Assembly (NCBI RefSeq): GCF_036327005.1
Contig: NZ_JAUGZK010000016.1
Span: forward strand, 21,264-85,263
DNA: 64,000 nucleotides
Source: Alkalimonas mucilaginosa
GTDB lineage: Bacteria > Pseudomonadota > Gammaproteobacteria > Enterobacterales > Alteromonadaceae
Direction: 5' to 3'
Both the position numbers and the translations under genes were made by a program. The notes under the pieces were generated by a model. It ran no database searches. It saw nothing but the letters and a program-made list of their open reading frames with translations, and was not told where the DNA came from. Of this stretch, positions 44,278 to 54,233 are shown one piece after another. Numbering within the stretch: the stretch's first letter is position 1; every line of letters begins with the position of its first letter.

Positions 44278-44729
44278 GTCGTATGTGTACCCTAGTTGCT
44301 TTGCTGGTTGCTTTGGCTGGTTGTGCCAGTGCACCAGAGCCCCAGGGCAACTCAGAAATACTTAATCTGCAAGCTGAAGCCGAATATGCATACCAGCTGG
44401 CTTTATTGGATCAGGCAGAGACCCTGTATCTGGAAATACTGCGCTCGATACCAAACTATGCCCCAGCCTGGTTTCGGCTTGGGAACATCTACAGCCGTAC
44501 CGGTCGACTTGATGCCGCTATCCTGGCCTTTGAGCGCTGTGTCGAGTTGGAGCCAGAGAATCAAAAAGCTCTATACAACATGGCGTTGGTGCGTTTGAAG
44601 CAGTCGCACCAGATTATTAGTTTGGCAAGGCGCCAAAATGGTGTGGACCCGCAAGTACAGCGTCAGATAGATGGTCTTTATCAGGCTTTACTTCGGTTAC
44701 AGCAACATACCCCGACGGATTCCAACTAG
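44265..44729 (+). CDS. tadD: TPR lipoprotein, TadD-like
   Basis: A 154-residue lipoprotein (signal CTLVALLVALAGC) with two to three TPR units: AEYAYQLALLDQAETLYLEI, APAWFRLGNIYSRTGRLDAA and ILAFERCVELEPENQKALYN. TadD-type lipoproteins help the secretin assemble in the outer membrane. Length is short compared with most TadD (about 250). It overlaps the DUF192 gene and is followed by tadE 2 bp later. Confidence 0.85.
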   Translation: MVHLSRMCTLVALLVALAGCASAPEPQGNSEILNLQAEAEYAYQLALLDQAETLYLEILRSIPNYAPAWFRLGNIYSRTGRLDAAILAFERCVELEPENQKALYNMALVRLKQSHQIISLARRQNGVDPQVQRQIDGLYQALLRLQQHTPTDSN

Positions 44730-44731
44730 TT

Positions 44732-45406
44732 ATGATAAAGCTGCAGCGTGGCCAAAGCATGGTTGAGTTTAATCTGGCTCTGCCTTTTATGGTGCCCCTT
44801 GTGTTGCTTGGGGTGATGCTGGTGGTGCAGTGGGGCTTTATCTTTATCACTAAGAGTACTCTGGATGCGGCCACTGTCCAGGCGGTACGCACAGGGGCAC
44901 TGCACCATGGCGGTATGCCACAAATGCAGGAATCACTGGCCCATGCGATGCGTCCTTTATACAGTCGAAACACCACTGCTACGGATGCTGCTAGTTCGTT
45001 AGCCCGGTCAATGGCGGATACTGCATTGTTAAGTCAAATTAGGGTCTTGAATCCGAACACTGAGGTATTCGATGCCTTTAAACACCGGGTTATTTACGAT
45101 GGTGCTCAGGTTTTTGAAATCCCAAACAACAACTTGATGTATCGCAGCCCGCAGTTAAAGAGCTTGGGCGATGGCAGAGCGATGAATCTGCAAGATGCGA
45201 ACTTATTGCATATCGAAGTTCGTTGGTGTGCCAGATTAATAGTGCCAATTGCTAACCATATTATGAGAGGTATTTTAACAACCTTTCAGCTGAACCCATC
45301 ACCAGAACAACTGGCATGCAATGCCATTGGCCAGGCAGATGGCAATGTCTATCTGGCTGTGGTTTCGGAAGCAACCATGCGAATGCAAACCCCTTTTAGA
45401 ATGTAA
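44732..45406 (+). CDS. tadE: TadE-like minor pseudopilin
   Basis: A 224-residue protein with the TadE N-terminus: RGQSMVEFNLALPFMVPLVL, with Glu after the putative cleavage site, one long hydrophobic helix, and a periplasmic domain with two Cys (RWCARLIVPIANH and LACNAIGQ). It would be cleaved by the prepilin peptidase and act in fibre assembly. The giant lipoprotein gene starts 34 bp downstream on the same strand, which joins that gene to the pilus operon. Confidence 0.88.
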   Translation: MIKLQRGQSMVEFNLALPFMVPLVLLGVMLVVQWGFIFITKSTLDAATVQAVRTGALHHGGMPQMQESLAHAMRPLYSRNTTATDAASSLARSMADTALLSQIRVLNPNTEVFDAFKHRVIYDGAQVFEIPNNNLMYRSPQLKSLGDGRAMNLQDANLLHIEVRWCARLIVPIANHIMRGILTTFQLNPSPEQLACNAIGQADGNVYLAVVSEATMRMQTPFRM

Positions 45407-45440
45407 TTTTATGATTGAATATCACTACAGGGATCTAAGC

Positions 45441-48400
45441 GTGAAGTTTAAATATCTAAGCCTGGCAATTTTGGTAACTGCTTTTGTTGGTCTCACAGCC
45501 TGTAATAGTGAGCTCGAAAGTAACGACTCAACGCCTACTAACCCTGTAAGCCCGGTTAATCCAGTGCCACCACCAAGCGAACCAGATGAGCCGGATGAAG
45601 AGCCCGATACATGGGTAGGTACCTGGGAAAATAAAGATGAAGATGGTGATGGCGTTCCGGATATTTATGATGATTTCCCTTTCGACCCAGACAGATCGGC
45701 ATTGGTGACTTTTGTAGAGGAAGAGTTTAACAACAATATCGCACAAGCCAATTTTGTTGGCACCTTACCTGTCCGTATAGCTGGTGCTATTGATACTGAG
45801 TTGGATATTGACACTTTCAGATTTGAAATAACTGCCGACGATATTGCAGAAAACAAGCGCTTTACGTTTATTATTTTCAGGGACTCTGTGCGATTTATGC
45901 CTCGTTTGACTTTGCTGACGAATGGCGGCCAGGTTATCCAGACGGTACCTACTTTAATGACTCCTGTTGGTAGGGTAGCGGAAACATTATCTTTTAAACC
46001 TGATGCGCCAGGGCATTACAATATCAGTGTTGCTGACAAATATAATAACTTTTCTGCTGACTTCAGTTATACACTCGAAGCCTTTGTTGACAACGACATG
46101 GATGGTGTTGATGACATCAAAGAGTTAGCTTTAGGCATGGACCCCACAAATCCTGATATGGACGGTGATGGTATTGTGGATGGTAATGAATACTGGGTTT
46201 TTATCAATGGTGTTTTGAACCATGATGTAGACTCAGACGGAGTTCCAAATTGGTTGGATCTGGATAGCGACGGCGATGGTATTGCCGATGCTATTGAGGG
46301 GCTGCTTGATATGGATGGTGATGGGCTCCCTAACTTTGTTGATCTAGATAGTGATGGTGATGGTGTGCCCGATAGTCAGCACCTGGCTGCCGGCACTCAT
46401 TTGCTTGATACCAGTGGTAATGGCATCCCAGATTATGCTGATATTGATGATGATGGTGATGGTTTACTGGATATCTATGACAGTGAACCACTTAGCGTAT
46501 TATTAACTCATGACGAGGGAGCTCCAAATGCTGTACGCTTTGATAGAGTTTACAAGACTCTAGAAAATGGTATTGAGCTAGCTTTTAGTGTTTCGCCCGC
46601 TACTGCAGCGCGCGTTGAAGGTCAAGGTTTTGTTCCAGACAACACCGTGTTAGTACTAAGAAAAGCGGGCGATATCTTATCTGAAAACCTGATCAATATT
46701 CCATTGAACGTCCTTTCAGAAAATACGGCTGAGTTTACTGTGCCTGATTATATCCATATCCCAGTGGGCGGCACAAAGTTACTGGCATTTATTGTAGTCG
46801 ACGGAAAAGCTACGCGAACAATTGAGTTAAATCTTCTTGATCGTAAAGCACCTGAGCTATTTGAGCTGGATAGAACGAGCATTTTAAGTGGCGAAACAGT
46901 CTATGTCACCGGTCGGAACATAAGCAGTACTACTTATATTGTATTTAGTAATAGTCGAGTTCGCCTTAACCGCTTGAGTTCATCCGAGGCTTCTTTTGTT
47001 GCGCCAAGTGATGTTGCTTCTGGTGCCATTTACCTGGCGAACGAATTTGGTCAGAGTAACGAGCTCCAGATAGCCGCGCGGCGTAGCTTGGATGTATCGG
47101 TTGCGCTGCCGCCAGCATTACAGGCTGTTTTTGCTGATGATGTTTTACTGTTGGTCAGTGATGCATCTGATGAAGAAATTCCTTTAAGCCCAACACAGCT
47201 CGATGCAAGTGTCACATTGCAGGTTAAAGCCGGTCAGTTAGGAGCAGTTTCAGTGTACTGGTGGTCCGGTGCGGAACTTATCGAGATATTGTCTGGTATT
47301 TACGATGAGCAAAACAGTAAATTGACTCTGGATCTTGAAACCACGGCCGAAACGGTTGTGTTGCATGGCTTGTTTCAGTCGTTGTCTTTAGTGAAAGGAA
47401 ACGAGTTACGAGCTGCGCTCGCCGCGCTTGAAGAGTATACAGATTTTAAAGAATATTTTTCTACTGGCGTCTTGAACGACCCAAGTTTTTCGTCTTTTTC
47501 TAATGTGGCGTTACGACAGCAGGTTTTTCAGTTACAACAACAGTTAGAACAGGCTTTAACACAAAGTATCAATGCTTTTGCGTCGTCTAAATCTCAATTG
47601 AGCCGGCAGCAACTGGGCCGTTTGCAACAAATGAAAGTTGAGCGTGTGAGAGTAGCCGCAGATCCTGATAGTCAGCGTCCAATCATCACTCCCGATGACT
47701 CACAAGATCGCATCAACCTTGAACCAACCAGAAGCGGCATAATGGGTTTATTCCGATATGACGGCTATACCGAACTAAAAAATAGTACACAGATGTATTT
47801 GAGTACAGCTGTGTATGATATTGAATATGATAATGCTATTGAGCGCATCAGCAGCTCTCCGGCGGTTGGTTTTGAGCCAAATATTGAAGGTCAACAAAAG
47901 GTTTATCGCCATATCAACTCTTATGTCGATCGAGACATGAATTCACCAGTATCTTTTGCTGCATTTTCATTTCCTATCTGGTCGTCCGATAAGCTGCTAA
48001 AGGTCTGCCCATATAGCGACTGCTTAGTCGAAGTAATAACTCCCGGCAACAAAGGCCTTGAGTTGACGGATAGCGAAAAGATAGCTGTGCGGAAAAAGCT
48101 TTTTATCCGAAATTTGATTGACCGGGCAATCTGGCCAACCATTCAATTGACCCATGATGCACTGACTGGTGGTTTAGGGCCTACTCAAGGAGGCTTTTCG
48201 CCGCGGGGTTATATTAAAGACCGAAATGGTTTTGAAACAGGGATGCATATTACAGACTTAGTAATTTCTGCATTACCACCTCTGTTTAATGCGATAGAAG
48301 TGGCTTTCGAAGATGGGTATGTATCGGAAGCTGAAATGACAGATATTATGCAAGAGCTGGAAAACATTCTGGAAAATGAACGGCAAGGCATTTTAACATT

Positions 48401-49658
48401 AAATCCAGGACCCTTAGTGCGTGCGATTTACGCAGCCATGGGATTTGATATTGCAGGATATTTGCGTGCAGTAGGTATTGCTGTAGTTCAGCGTGTTGCC
48501 AGCTCGTTTGTGCCTGGGCTGAATGTCATTCTGAACAGCATTCAGGTGTTAGAAGCAATTAGCCGGGGGGCTAATATCGGTCGTTCCTGGTATGAATTGT
48601 GGCATCTGGAACAGTACTATCATTTTAAAGTCACCTGGGGTTTGCGTTTGCTTGAAATGACGCCACCAGTTGTAGAAATATCAAATCATACGGTTAGTCT
48701 TGAGTTTAAAGGAACTGGCTTATGCCCTATTAAAGGAATCTTCCGTGATACTTATCCTACTGTCGTCCTAACCGACATTGTTCACGGGGCCCGTTACGAA
48801 CATGAAATGAATAATCGTGGCGAGCTTTTCAGGCATTACTCATACAATGCGGCCTGCAATGAAGCGTCAGTTTATATTCCTGGACAGTTTTGGTTGAGTT
48901 TACAGCCTGACTCCAGGGTTGCGGTTGATTTAATTTTTGGCTCTCATCAAAGTGCTAACTCTGTTGAGCATGATACTTCTCCTAATTACATCACTGTTGG
49001 TCAGGGCTTAAGTATTGATAACGTGACTCCTGATCCTGTGTTTACAGGTCAAGAGTTGGTGTTGAATGGCAATGGTTTTTCTGCAATTCCCTCGGATAAC
49101 AATGTAACTTTTGTTGCTGAAAATGGCGGTAGGGTCAGCGCTTTGGTAAGGCGTGCTACCTCACAGCAATTGACGGTCATTGTGCCGGATAATGCAGCCA
49201 GCGGCATATTGAGACTGGAGGTTGATGGCTCTTTAGCTGAGTTTGATGTGGAAGTTACCCGGGTTGAGATCACCATCAGCTATGGTGACAATGGTAACCT
49301 GCTTGATGATAGTTTCCAGGTTGTATTGGATGGTCGAGTTGTCAGTGAGTCTGATACCAGCAGGCGTAACCATCGGGTTACTGTGCCGACTGAGCCAGGC
49401 CAACGAGAACTAAGTCTTATTGGAATCACGGTTCCTGATAACCGTGCCACTTACTACATTTGTTTATCGTCGAATGTTGAGGTTGTTCGAGGGGAGCCAT
49501 CGGCCAGTGTTGATTTTGATGAAGGTGATCAGTTTAGCACGCACCTGCTGATTCATGTGAAAGCAGAGCCAAATCAAGGGGTGTTAAATTGCGAGTTTTT
49601 CGATAGCAACACCGGGCAGTCTATTGAGTTATGGCAAGACAAAGTGGGGTATAAATAA
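45441..49658 (+). CDS. Giant lipoprotein with Ca-binding type-3 repeats and IPT/TIG domains, copy 1
   Basis: A 1405-residue surface-type lipoprotein. I choose the GTG at 45441 (VKFKYLSLAILVTAFVGLTA then Cys), because it aligns with the start of its paralogue at 50202. Acidic D-G-D repeats of thrombospondin type 3 style lie near residues 64-78 and 217-350 (DSDGVPNWLDLDSDGDGIAD). An IPT/TIG-like domain is near 470-550, a Gln-rich helix near 690-735, and another IPT domain near 1190-1276 (TPDPVFTGQELVLNGNGF). The end is a domain starting TISYGDNGNLLDDSFQ. It could be an adhesin, a pilus-associated tip or a secreted cargo of the Tad machine; none is proven. Confidence 0.88.
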   Translation: MKFKYLSLAILVTAFVGLTACNSELESNDSTPTNPVSPVNPVPPPSEPDEPDEEPDTWVGTWENKDEDGDGVPDIYDDFPFDPDRSALVTFVEEEFNNNIAQANFVGTLPVRIAGAIDTELDIDTFRFEITADDIAENKRFTFIIFRDSVRFMPRLTLLTNGGQVIQTVPTLMTPVGRVAETLSFKPDAPGHYNISVADKYNNFSADFSYTLEAFVDNDMDGVDDIKELALGMDPTNPDMDGDGIVDGNEYWVFINGVLNHDVDSDGVPNWLDLDSDGDGIADAIEGLLDMDGDGLPNFVDLDSDGDGVPDSQHLAAGTHLLDTSGNGIPDYADIDDDGDGLLDIYDSEPLSVLLTHDEGAPNAVRFDRVYKTLENGIELAFSVSPATAARVEGQGFVPDNTVLVLRKAGDILSENLINIPLNVLSENTAEFTVPDYIHIPVGGTKLLAFIVVDGKATRTIELNLLDRKAPELFELDRTSILSGETVYVTGRNISSTTYIVFSNSRVRLNRLSSSEASFVAPSDVASGAIYLANEFGQSNELQIAARRSLDVSVALPPALQAVFADDVLLLVSDASDEEIPLSPTQLDASVTLQVKAGQLGAVSVYWWSGAELIEILSGIYDEQNSKLTLDLETTAETVVLHGLFQSLSLVKGNELRAALAALEEYTDFKEYFSTGVLNDPSFSSFSNVALRQQVFQLQQQLEQALTQSINAFASSKSQLSRQQLGRLQQMKVERVRVAADPDSQRPIITPDDSQDRINLEPTRSGIMGLFRYDGYTELKNSTQMYLSTAVYDIEYDNAIERISSSPAVGFEPNIEGQQKVYRHINSYVDRDMNSPVSFAAFSFPIWSSDKLLKVCPYSDCLVEVITPGNKGLELTDSEKIAVRKKLFIRNLIDRAIWPTIQLTHDALTGGLGPTQGGFSPRGYIKDRNGFETGMHITDLVISALPPLFNAIEVAFEDGYVSEAEMTDIMQELENILENERQGILTLNPGPLVRAIYAAMGFDIAGYLRAVGIAVVQRVASSFVPGLNVILNSIQVLEAISRGANIGRSWYELWHLEQYYHFKVTWGLRLLEMTPPVVEISNHTVSLEFKGTGLCPIKGIFRDTYPTVVLTDIVHGARYEHEMNNRGELFRHYSYNAACNEASVYIPGQFWLSLQPDSRVAVDLIFGSHQSANSVEHDTSPNYITVGQGLSIDNVTPDPVFTGQELVLNGNGFSAIPSDNNVTFVAENGGRVSALVRRATSQQLTVIVPDNAASGILRLEVDGSLAEFDVEVTRVEITISYGDNGNLLDDSFQVVLDGRVVSESDTSRRNHRVTVPTEPGQRELSLIGITVPDNRATYYICLSSNVEVVRGEPSASVDFDEGDQFSTHLLIHVKAEPNQGVLNCEFFDSNTGQSIELWQDKVGYK

Positions 49659-50086
49659 TGTCAGGTTTATATAGAAAAATTTTGTGTTTGTTCTTGTTTA
49701 GTAGCTCATTGGCAATGGCATCCGAACCAAACTTCCAATTTCGTGCGCAGGATAACAGTCAGGAGATATTTGTAGAAAAATGCAAAATGTGGCTGTTGGC
49801 ATTGGAACAAAATGACAGGGAGCAATTACTCGGTTTTTTTGATCCCCAAGCAGTAGAGCAGCACTCTCAAGCATTGGAAGCTTTGCTTGATGACATGGTA
49901 AGTCGGCAGCAGCGAATTACTTCAACAACTGGCTTGATATCTCGGCAAGTAGCGTTATCGAAGCCTGGTGTAACAGCAGAGCATATCGCAAATGTAAATG
50001 TCGATTATACCTTTGAAAATGGTCATATAGGCATCAGCTGTGGCTTTGAGCGCAAGGATTCAGGAAACTGGCAGTTGATTCCTTAA
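49658..50086 (+). CDS. Small secreted protein paired with giant lipoprotein 1
   Basis: A 142-residue exported protein (signal cleaved near AMASE). The body, FVEKCKMWLLALEQNDREQL then SQALEALLDDMVSRQ and ISCGFERKDSGNWQLIP, has an alpha+beta layout like NTF2-type folds, with one Cys near the start and one near the end that could form a disulfide. It overlaps the lipoprotein stop by 1 bp (TAATG), so dose is coupled. The protein encoded at 54234 is a remote relative in the same relative position. Possible chaperone or partner of the large protein (inference). Confidence 0.75.
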   Translation: MSGLYRKILCLFLFSSSLAMASEPNFQFRAQDNSQEIFVEKCKMWLLALEQNDREQLLGFFDPQAVEQHSQALEALLDDMVSRQQRITSTTGLISRQVALSKPGVTAEHIANVNVDYTFENGHIGISCGFERKDSGNWQLIP

Positions 50087-50201
50087 GGTGCTGAAGCAAA
50101 AAGGAGTGCTTACCATTCCAAACGGATGTTTAAGTATTCGAACAGATGCACAATTGACCCAGAATGTAATTTAGTTTGTAAATCATGGCAGGGATTTAAA
50201 C

Positions 50202-53200
50202 ATGAAACTTAAACCGTTCAGCATGGCTTTACTGTTAACAGCAGTGTTATCAATGACAGCCTGTAACAGCGAGTTAAACGAGAACGATGTGGGTACTCCA
50301 AATCCTGGCAACCCAAATCCGGTCAACCCCGGCGAGCCAGCTGATCCAGAGATCATTCTTGGTACCTGGCTGAATAAAGATGAGGATGGTGATGGCGTAC
50401 CGGATTGCATGGATGACTTTCCATTTGACCCTACCCGTAGTCGTTATCCGGAGTATGCCGATACAGAACCCAATGATAACCCGGCTTTGGCGGTTAATAC
50501 CAACCATCAGTTAAGTCTGGCAAATCCGGGTTTTAGGATCTCCGGGGCTATCTCATCAGATTCGGACAATGCCGATATGTTCCGTTTTGCCGCCAGGCAA
50601 GGGCAATCGGTTACAGCGGTACTGCGGAAAACTGATCTGGATTCCGCCTTTGAGCCTTTGCTGAGCTTTGCCGGCTTAGATGGTAATGCGCTGAATTTTG
50701 GTCGTATATCCCGAGGCGCTCCGGCACATTATGGCATTGTTGCCATTAACTATGTTGTACGCGAAGATCGGGAGTTGTTTTTGCTTATTGCCGATCAAAA
50801 CTCTAAAGGTGGCCCGGACTTTGGCTATAGCGTGACGGTCTTTCTGGATTCTAACGGTAACGGTGTGGATGATCAGCAAATGCGGGCTATGGGGGTAGAG
50901 CCAATACGGCAAAGCTCCAGTGGCGACGGCATTCTGGATTTGTGGAAAGTCGCTTTTGCTACCACCTGTGATGAACTGGACTTCGATGGCGATGGCATTC
51001 CAAATATTCTGGATACCGACAGCAATGGCGATGGTATTCCTGATCGGATCAAAGGCATTGGCGATGCTGATGGCGATGGGGTGCCTAACTTCCTGGACTT
51101 TGACAGTGATGGCAATGGTATACCAGATAGCATTGAGGTTGGGCCGGACCCGCTGCGACCAGTGGATACCAACCGCAATGGCATTCCGGACTTTTTAGAT
51201 CTGGACGATGATGGCGATGGTTTGCTGGATACCTGGGATAATGATCGCCTTACCCCGATCGCGGAAGCACCATTCAGCGGGCCTGATGCCATTCTGATTC
51301 TGAGTTTGTCTGGTTTTTATGATCGCGGTGTAGCTCGATCGCATTACCGTGCAGGTGATATGGTCAAAATAAGAGGTGATGGTTTGTTAGGATCTCAGGA
51401 TGACATTATCATTGGGCTAGTCGGAGGAGGTGCTCCGATTAACTTACGTCCAGAGCTTATTTTGAGTGAAGGTTTGCTGTTCAGAATGCCTGAGGTAGAG
51501 CGAACGCACTTGTTTGTGGTAATTGATAATAAGAGAACAGAGTATTATTCCTTGGATACTCAACCGGCCAATTCGCCAGTGATTGTTGGTAGTACTTTCC
51601 GTACCCTGGTAGCAGGCGAAGAGCTGACTATTTATGGTGCAGGTTTTACAACAGGCTCTGAAGTTATTTTTGATGGTAAAGCTTACCCGGTTGTTAGTGT
51701 TCGCCCAGATATGATTCGTGTTCGGGTACCACAAGATATTGGTGCAGGTGAGTTTCATGTAGCCGGGCCGAATGGCATCAGCAATAAAATCAGTTACGAT
51801 ATCAACAGCACGGTGAGTGTATCGGCGACAGCAGAGTTTGGCGGAGAACTGTATATCGGCAGCGGTGTTCAAACCGATGCATTACAACCATTCAGCCAAC
51901 AGATGGTGCTACCTTTATCTTCTGCGCAAAATAAATCGTTGCATTTGTATCAGTATGATAGCAATGGAGAGCTGCAGCAGCTAGCTTCAGCTATCCGTTT
52001 TGCTGGTCAGCAGAGCGTTGAAATTTCGACAGAAACAACTCAGGTGTACCAGGATTTGATCCAGCAGGGGTTGTTTAGTATTAGCTACGAACAATGGCAA
52101 GAGTTATCCTCCAACCCGCAAACTGTAGTCTCTTATGCTGATTACTCCAAAGCTGCAGCTGTCGACTACTCAGCTGTAAGCAAACAGATATATCAGATTT
52201 TGCAGCAGTCTGGTCAGGTTTCTATACAGGCAGGAGAAGCAAACAACACGGCTGAGCCTATTGTTATTGACTATCTGGATGGTTACTTCACTATGACGAT
52301 GCAAGCCTTGAAGAATTGGCAGATGGCAGGCTATTCATACAGATCTCACAATTGTAAGAGCGGTGGTTTTTGGGGGCTTCTAAGTTATAACGGTTGTAGT
52401 GAATTACAAAATAGAACGCAGTTGTACTTGAGTGCACGAATTTATCCGCTTGACGAGAAGGGCGAGCTGGATATCTCCAATGATATGTTGAATAACCCGA
52501 TAAAAGGGCATATTACCTACCCTTGGCATACAGATATGATTGGACCTGTATCTTCTACTTTTTTGGGGATCCCTGCATGGTCCAATGATGTATTATATGA
52601 TGAATGTCTATACAGGAATTGTCTCTATCAGATTATTACTCCTGGCGTTAAAAATATCAATATAGGTCCGAGCCCCTATAATCCATTTGGTAGCGATGAT
52701 TATGATATTTTGGCTAGAAATGCTAAAAAGCATCTAGTAACTCGTACAATTATTGATGGCATTATTATTCGTAAATTCATGCTGATCTTTGAAGAAATGG
52801 GTATTAAGGCTAATACAAAAAAATCTCTTGAGACAATGTCTAGGATAATTACTAGCCGTGTGCCAAAAATAGGCGAAGAGGTTGATAAGCTTTTAGACAA
52901 AGATGATATTGCTACGGGTGATATTTTTAAACACTTAATGGAGATTGTTCACCATATTTGGGTTGAAGAGGTAGATCATATCTTAGGTTTGCCCCCTGCA
53001 TTTGGTAGGTTAAAACTATTTGAAACTATTCTTGTTGAGTTTGGCTTAACACCTGAAGATGCTATTCAGGCATTAGCTGGAAGTACTGCGGAGAAGGCTG
53101 TTCCAATATGGGGTCAAATAAAAACAGCATACAAAGCAGGGCAAGTAATTGATGCTGTTGCTTCTATGGGAATGGTTATTTATGAGTTTACACAGGTCCC

Positions 53201-54188
53201 ACCCAAAGTTGATTTTACCATTGTTTGGGGTTTACAAATTGCGGATGTGCGCCCAGGCGTTGTTTCCAGAGAGCAGGGCGATGTGCAAATAACTGTATAT
53301 GGCTCCGGTTTTCCTCCAATTTATCGTAGCTGGTACGATCCAAGAGGTGATATTTTACCGACTCTTAAATTTGTAGACTCAGCAAACCCGACTAATGAGC
53401 ATCCTTTTGATGGCAAGGATGCAGTTGTAAATTTTGAAGGTACTCGTGTAATTGTGACCTTGCCGAGTAGCTTTATTGAGAGTATTGAAGGGACTATTGA
53501 AGTGTACCTAACTTATGACGGTGATGAGGTAAAGTCAGCGAAAGATATCGTAGTTGCTGATGGGGTCATTATTAGTGATATTACTCCAGAGGAAGGAAAA
53601 CCAGGTGATGTGATTTTGCTTGAAGGTATTGGTTTTGCTGCAAATCGTGAAGATAACACTGTGACTTTCGCTGGAGTGCATGGAGAGCGTATAGTCGCAA
53701 ATATTCTACAAGTTTCAGCGCAAAGTCTTGAAGTCGAGGTGCCAAATGGAGTTCGTACTGGCGATGTTACGGTGGAGGTTTTGGGGCAGTTAAGTAATGC
53801 AGTTAACTTCACTGTGCCTTACCTGGTGTATATCACTTATGGTGATAATGGCAACTTGCTGGATGATGTGTTCCAGTTACGATTAAATGGCCAGATTATC
53901 CGTAATGACCCATCACCACAGCGCAAGATAGGCCCTATTGAAGTAGCGTTAACCGCTGGTCAGCATATTGTGCAGTTGGTGGGTGTTGAAGCTGACGATG
54001 GTGTTGGTACCTACTACATTGATTTTTCTGGGGATGTTGTTTCAGTCAGTGGTGATGAACAGGAAGGACGTGATCTGTTGCCAACCGACATTAAAACCTA
54101 TCTGATTGAGGTAGGCCCAGCTGGGGAGGTTAACCATAATCAGGTGCAATGGTATTTGGAAAACTTACAGCCGGAACATTTGCACTAA
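50202..54188 (+). CDS. Giant lipoprotein with Ca-binding type-3 repeats and IPT/TIG domains, copy 2
   Basis: A 1328-residue paralogue of the 45441 gene. Lipobox MTAC follows MKLKPFSMALLLTAVLS. Same order: D-G-D repeats at about residues 60-76 (DEDGDGVPDCMDDFPFD) and 253-346, IPT/TIG at 446-530, IPT at 1120-1206 and a C-terminal domain beginning YITYGDNGNLLDDVFQ. The middle (roughly 52.5-53.6 kb) looks more AT-rich than the ends and is the part least like copy 1, suggesting domain replacement. Ends conserved and centre divergent is typical of surface proteins under diversifying selection. Confidence 0.88.
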   Translation: MKLKPFSMALLLTAVLSMTACNSELNENDVGTPNPGNPNPVNPGEPADPEIILGTWLNKDEDGDGVPDCMDDFPFDPTRSRYPEYADTEPNDNPALAVNTNHQLSLANPGFRISGAISSDSDNADMFRFAARQGQSVTAVLRKTDLDSAFEPLLSFAGLDGNALNFGRISRGAPAHYGIVAINYVVREDRELFLLIADQNSKGGPDFGYSVTVFLDSNGNGVDDQQMRAMGVEPIRQSSSGDGILDLWKVAFATTCDELDFDGDGIPNILDTDSNGDGIPDRIKGIGDADGDGVPNFLDFDSDGNGIPDSIEVGPDPLRPVDTNRNGIPDFLDLDDDGDGLLDTWDNDRLTPIAEAPFSGPDAILILSLSGFYDRGVARSHYRAGDMVKIRGDGLLGSQDDIIIGLVGGGAPINLRPELILSEGLLFRMPEVERTHLFVVIDNKRTEYYSLDTQPANSPVIVGSTFRTLVAGEELTIYGAGFTTGSEVIFDGKAYPVVSVRPDMIRVRVPQDIGAGEFHVAGPNGISNKISYDINSTVSVSATAEFGGELYIGSGVQTDALQPFSQQMVLPLSSAQNKSLHLYQYDSNGELQQLASAIRFAGQQSVEISTETTQVYQDLIQQGLFSISYEQWQELSSNPQTVVSYADYSKAAAVDYSAVSKQIYQILQQSGQVSIQAGEANNTAEPIVIDYLDGYFTMTMQALKNWQMAGYSYRSHNCKSGGFWGLLSYNGCSELQNRTQLYLSARIYPLDEKGELDISNDMLNNPIKGHITYPWHTDMIGPVSSTFLGIPAWSNDVLYDECLYRNCLYQIITPGVKNINIGPSPYNPFGSDDYDILARNAKKHLVTRTIIDGIIIRKFMLIFEEMGIKANTKKSLETMSRIITSRVPKIGEEVDKLLDKDDIATGDIFKHLMEIVHHIWVEEVDHILGLPPAFGRLKLFETILVEFGLTPEDAIQALAGSTAEKAVPIWGQIKTAYKAGQVIDAVASMGMVIYEFTQVPPKVDFTIVWGLQIADVRPGVVSREQGDVQITVYGSGFPPIYRSWYDPRGDILPTLKFVDSANPTNEHPFDGKDAVVNFEGTRVIVTLPSSFIESIEGTIEVYLTYDGDEVKSAKDIVVADGVIISDITPEEGKPGDVILLEGIGFAANREDNTVTFAGVHGERIVANILQVSAQSLEVEVPNGVRTGDVTVEVLGQLSNAVNFTVPYLVYITYGDNGNLLDDVFQLRLNGQIIRNDPSPQRKIGPIEVALTAGQHIVQLVGVEADDGVGTYYIDFSGDVVSVSGDEQEGRDLLPTDIKTYLIEVGPAGEVNHNQVQWYLENLQPEHLH

Positions 54189-54196
54189 TAATTAAA

Positions 54197-54219
54197 CCCC
54201 GTAGCTTTTTGCTGCGGGG
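54197..54219 (+). terminator. GC-rich hairpin between giant lipoprotein 2 and its partner
   Basis: CCCCGTAGC (54197-54205) and GCTGCGGGG (54211-54219) form a 9-bp stem with one G-T pair and a TTTTT loop. No T-run follows, so it may reduce but not stop transcription into the next gene. Confidence 0.5.
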
Positions 54220-54233
54220 GCTTGGAGAATGAT

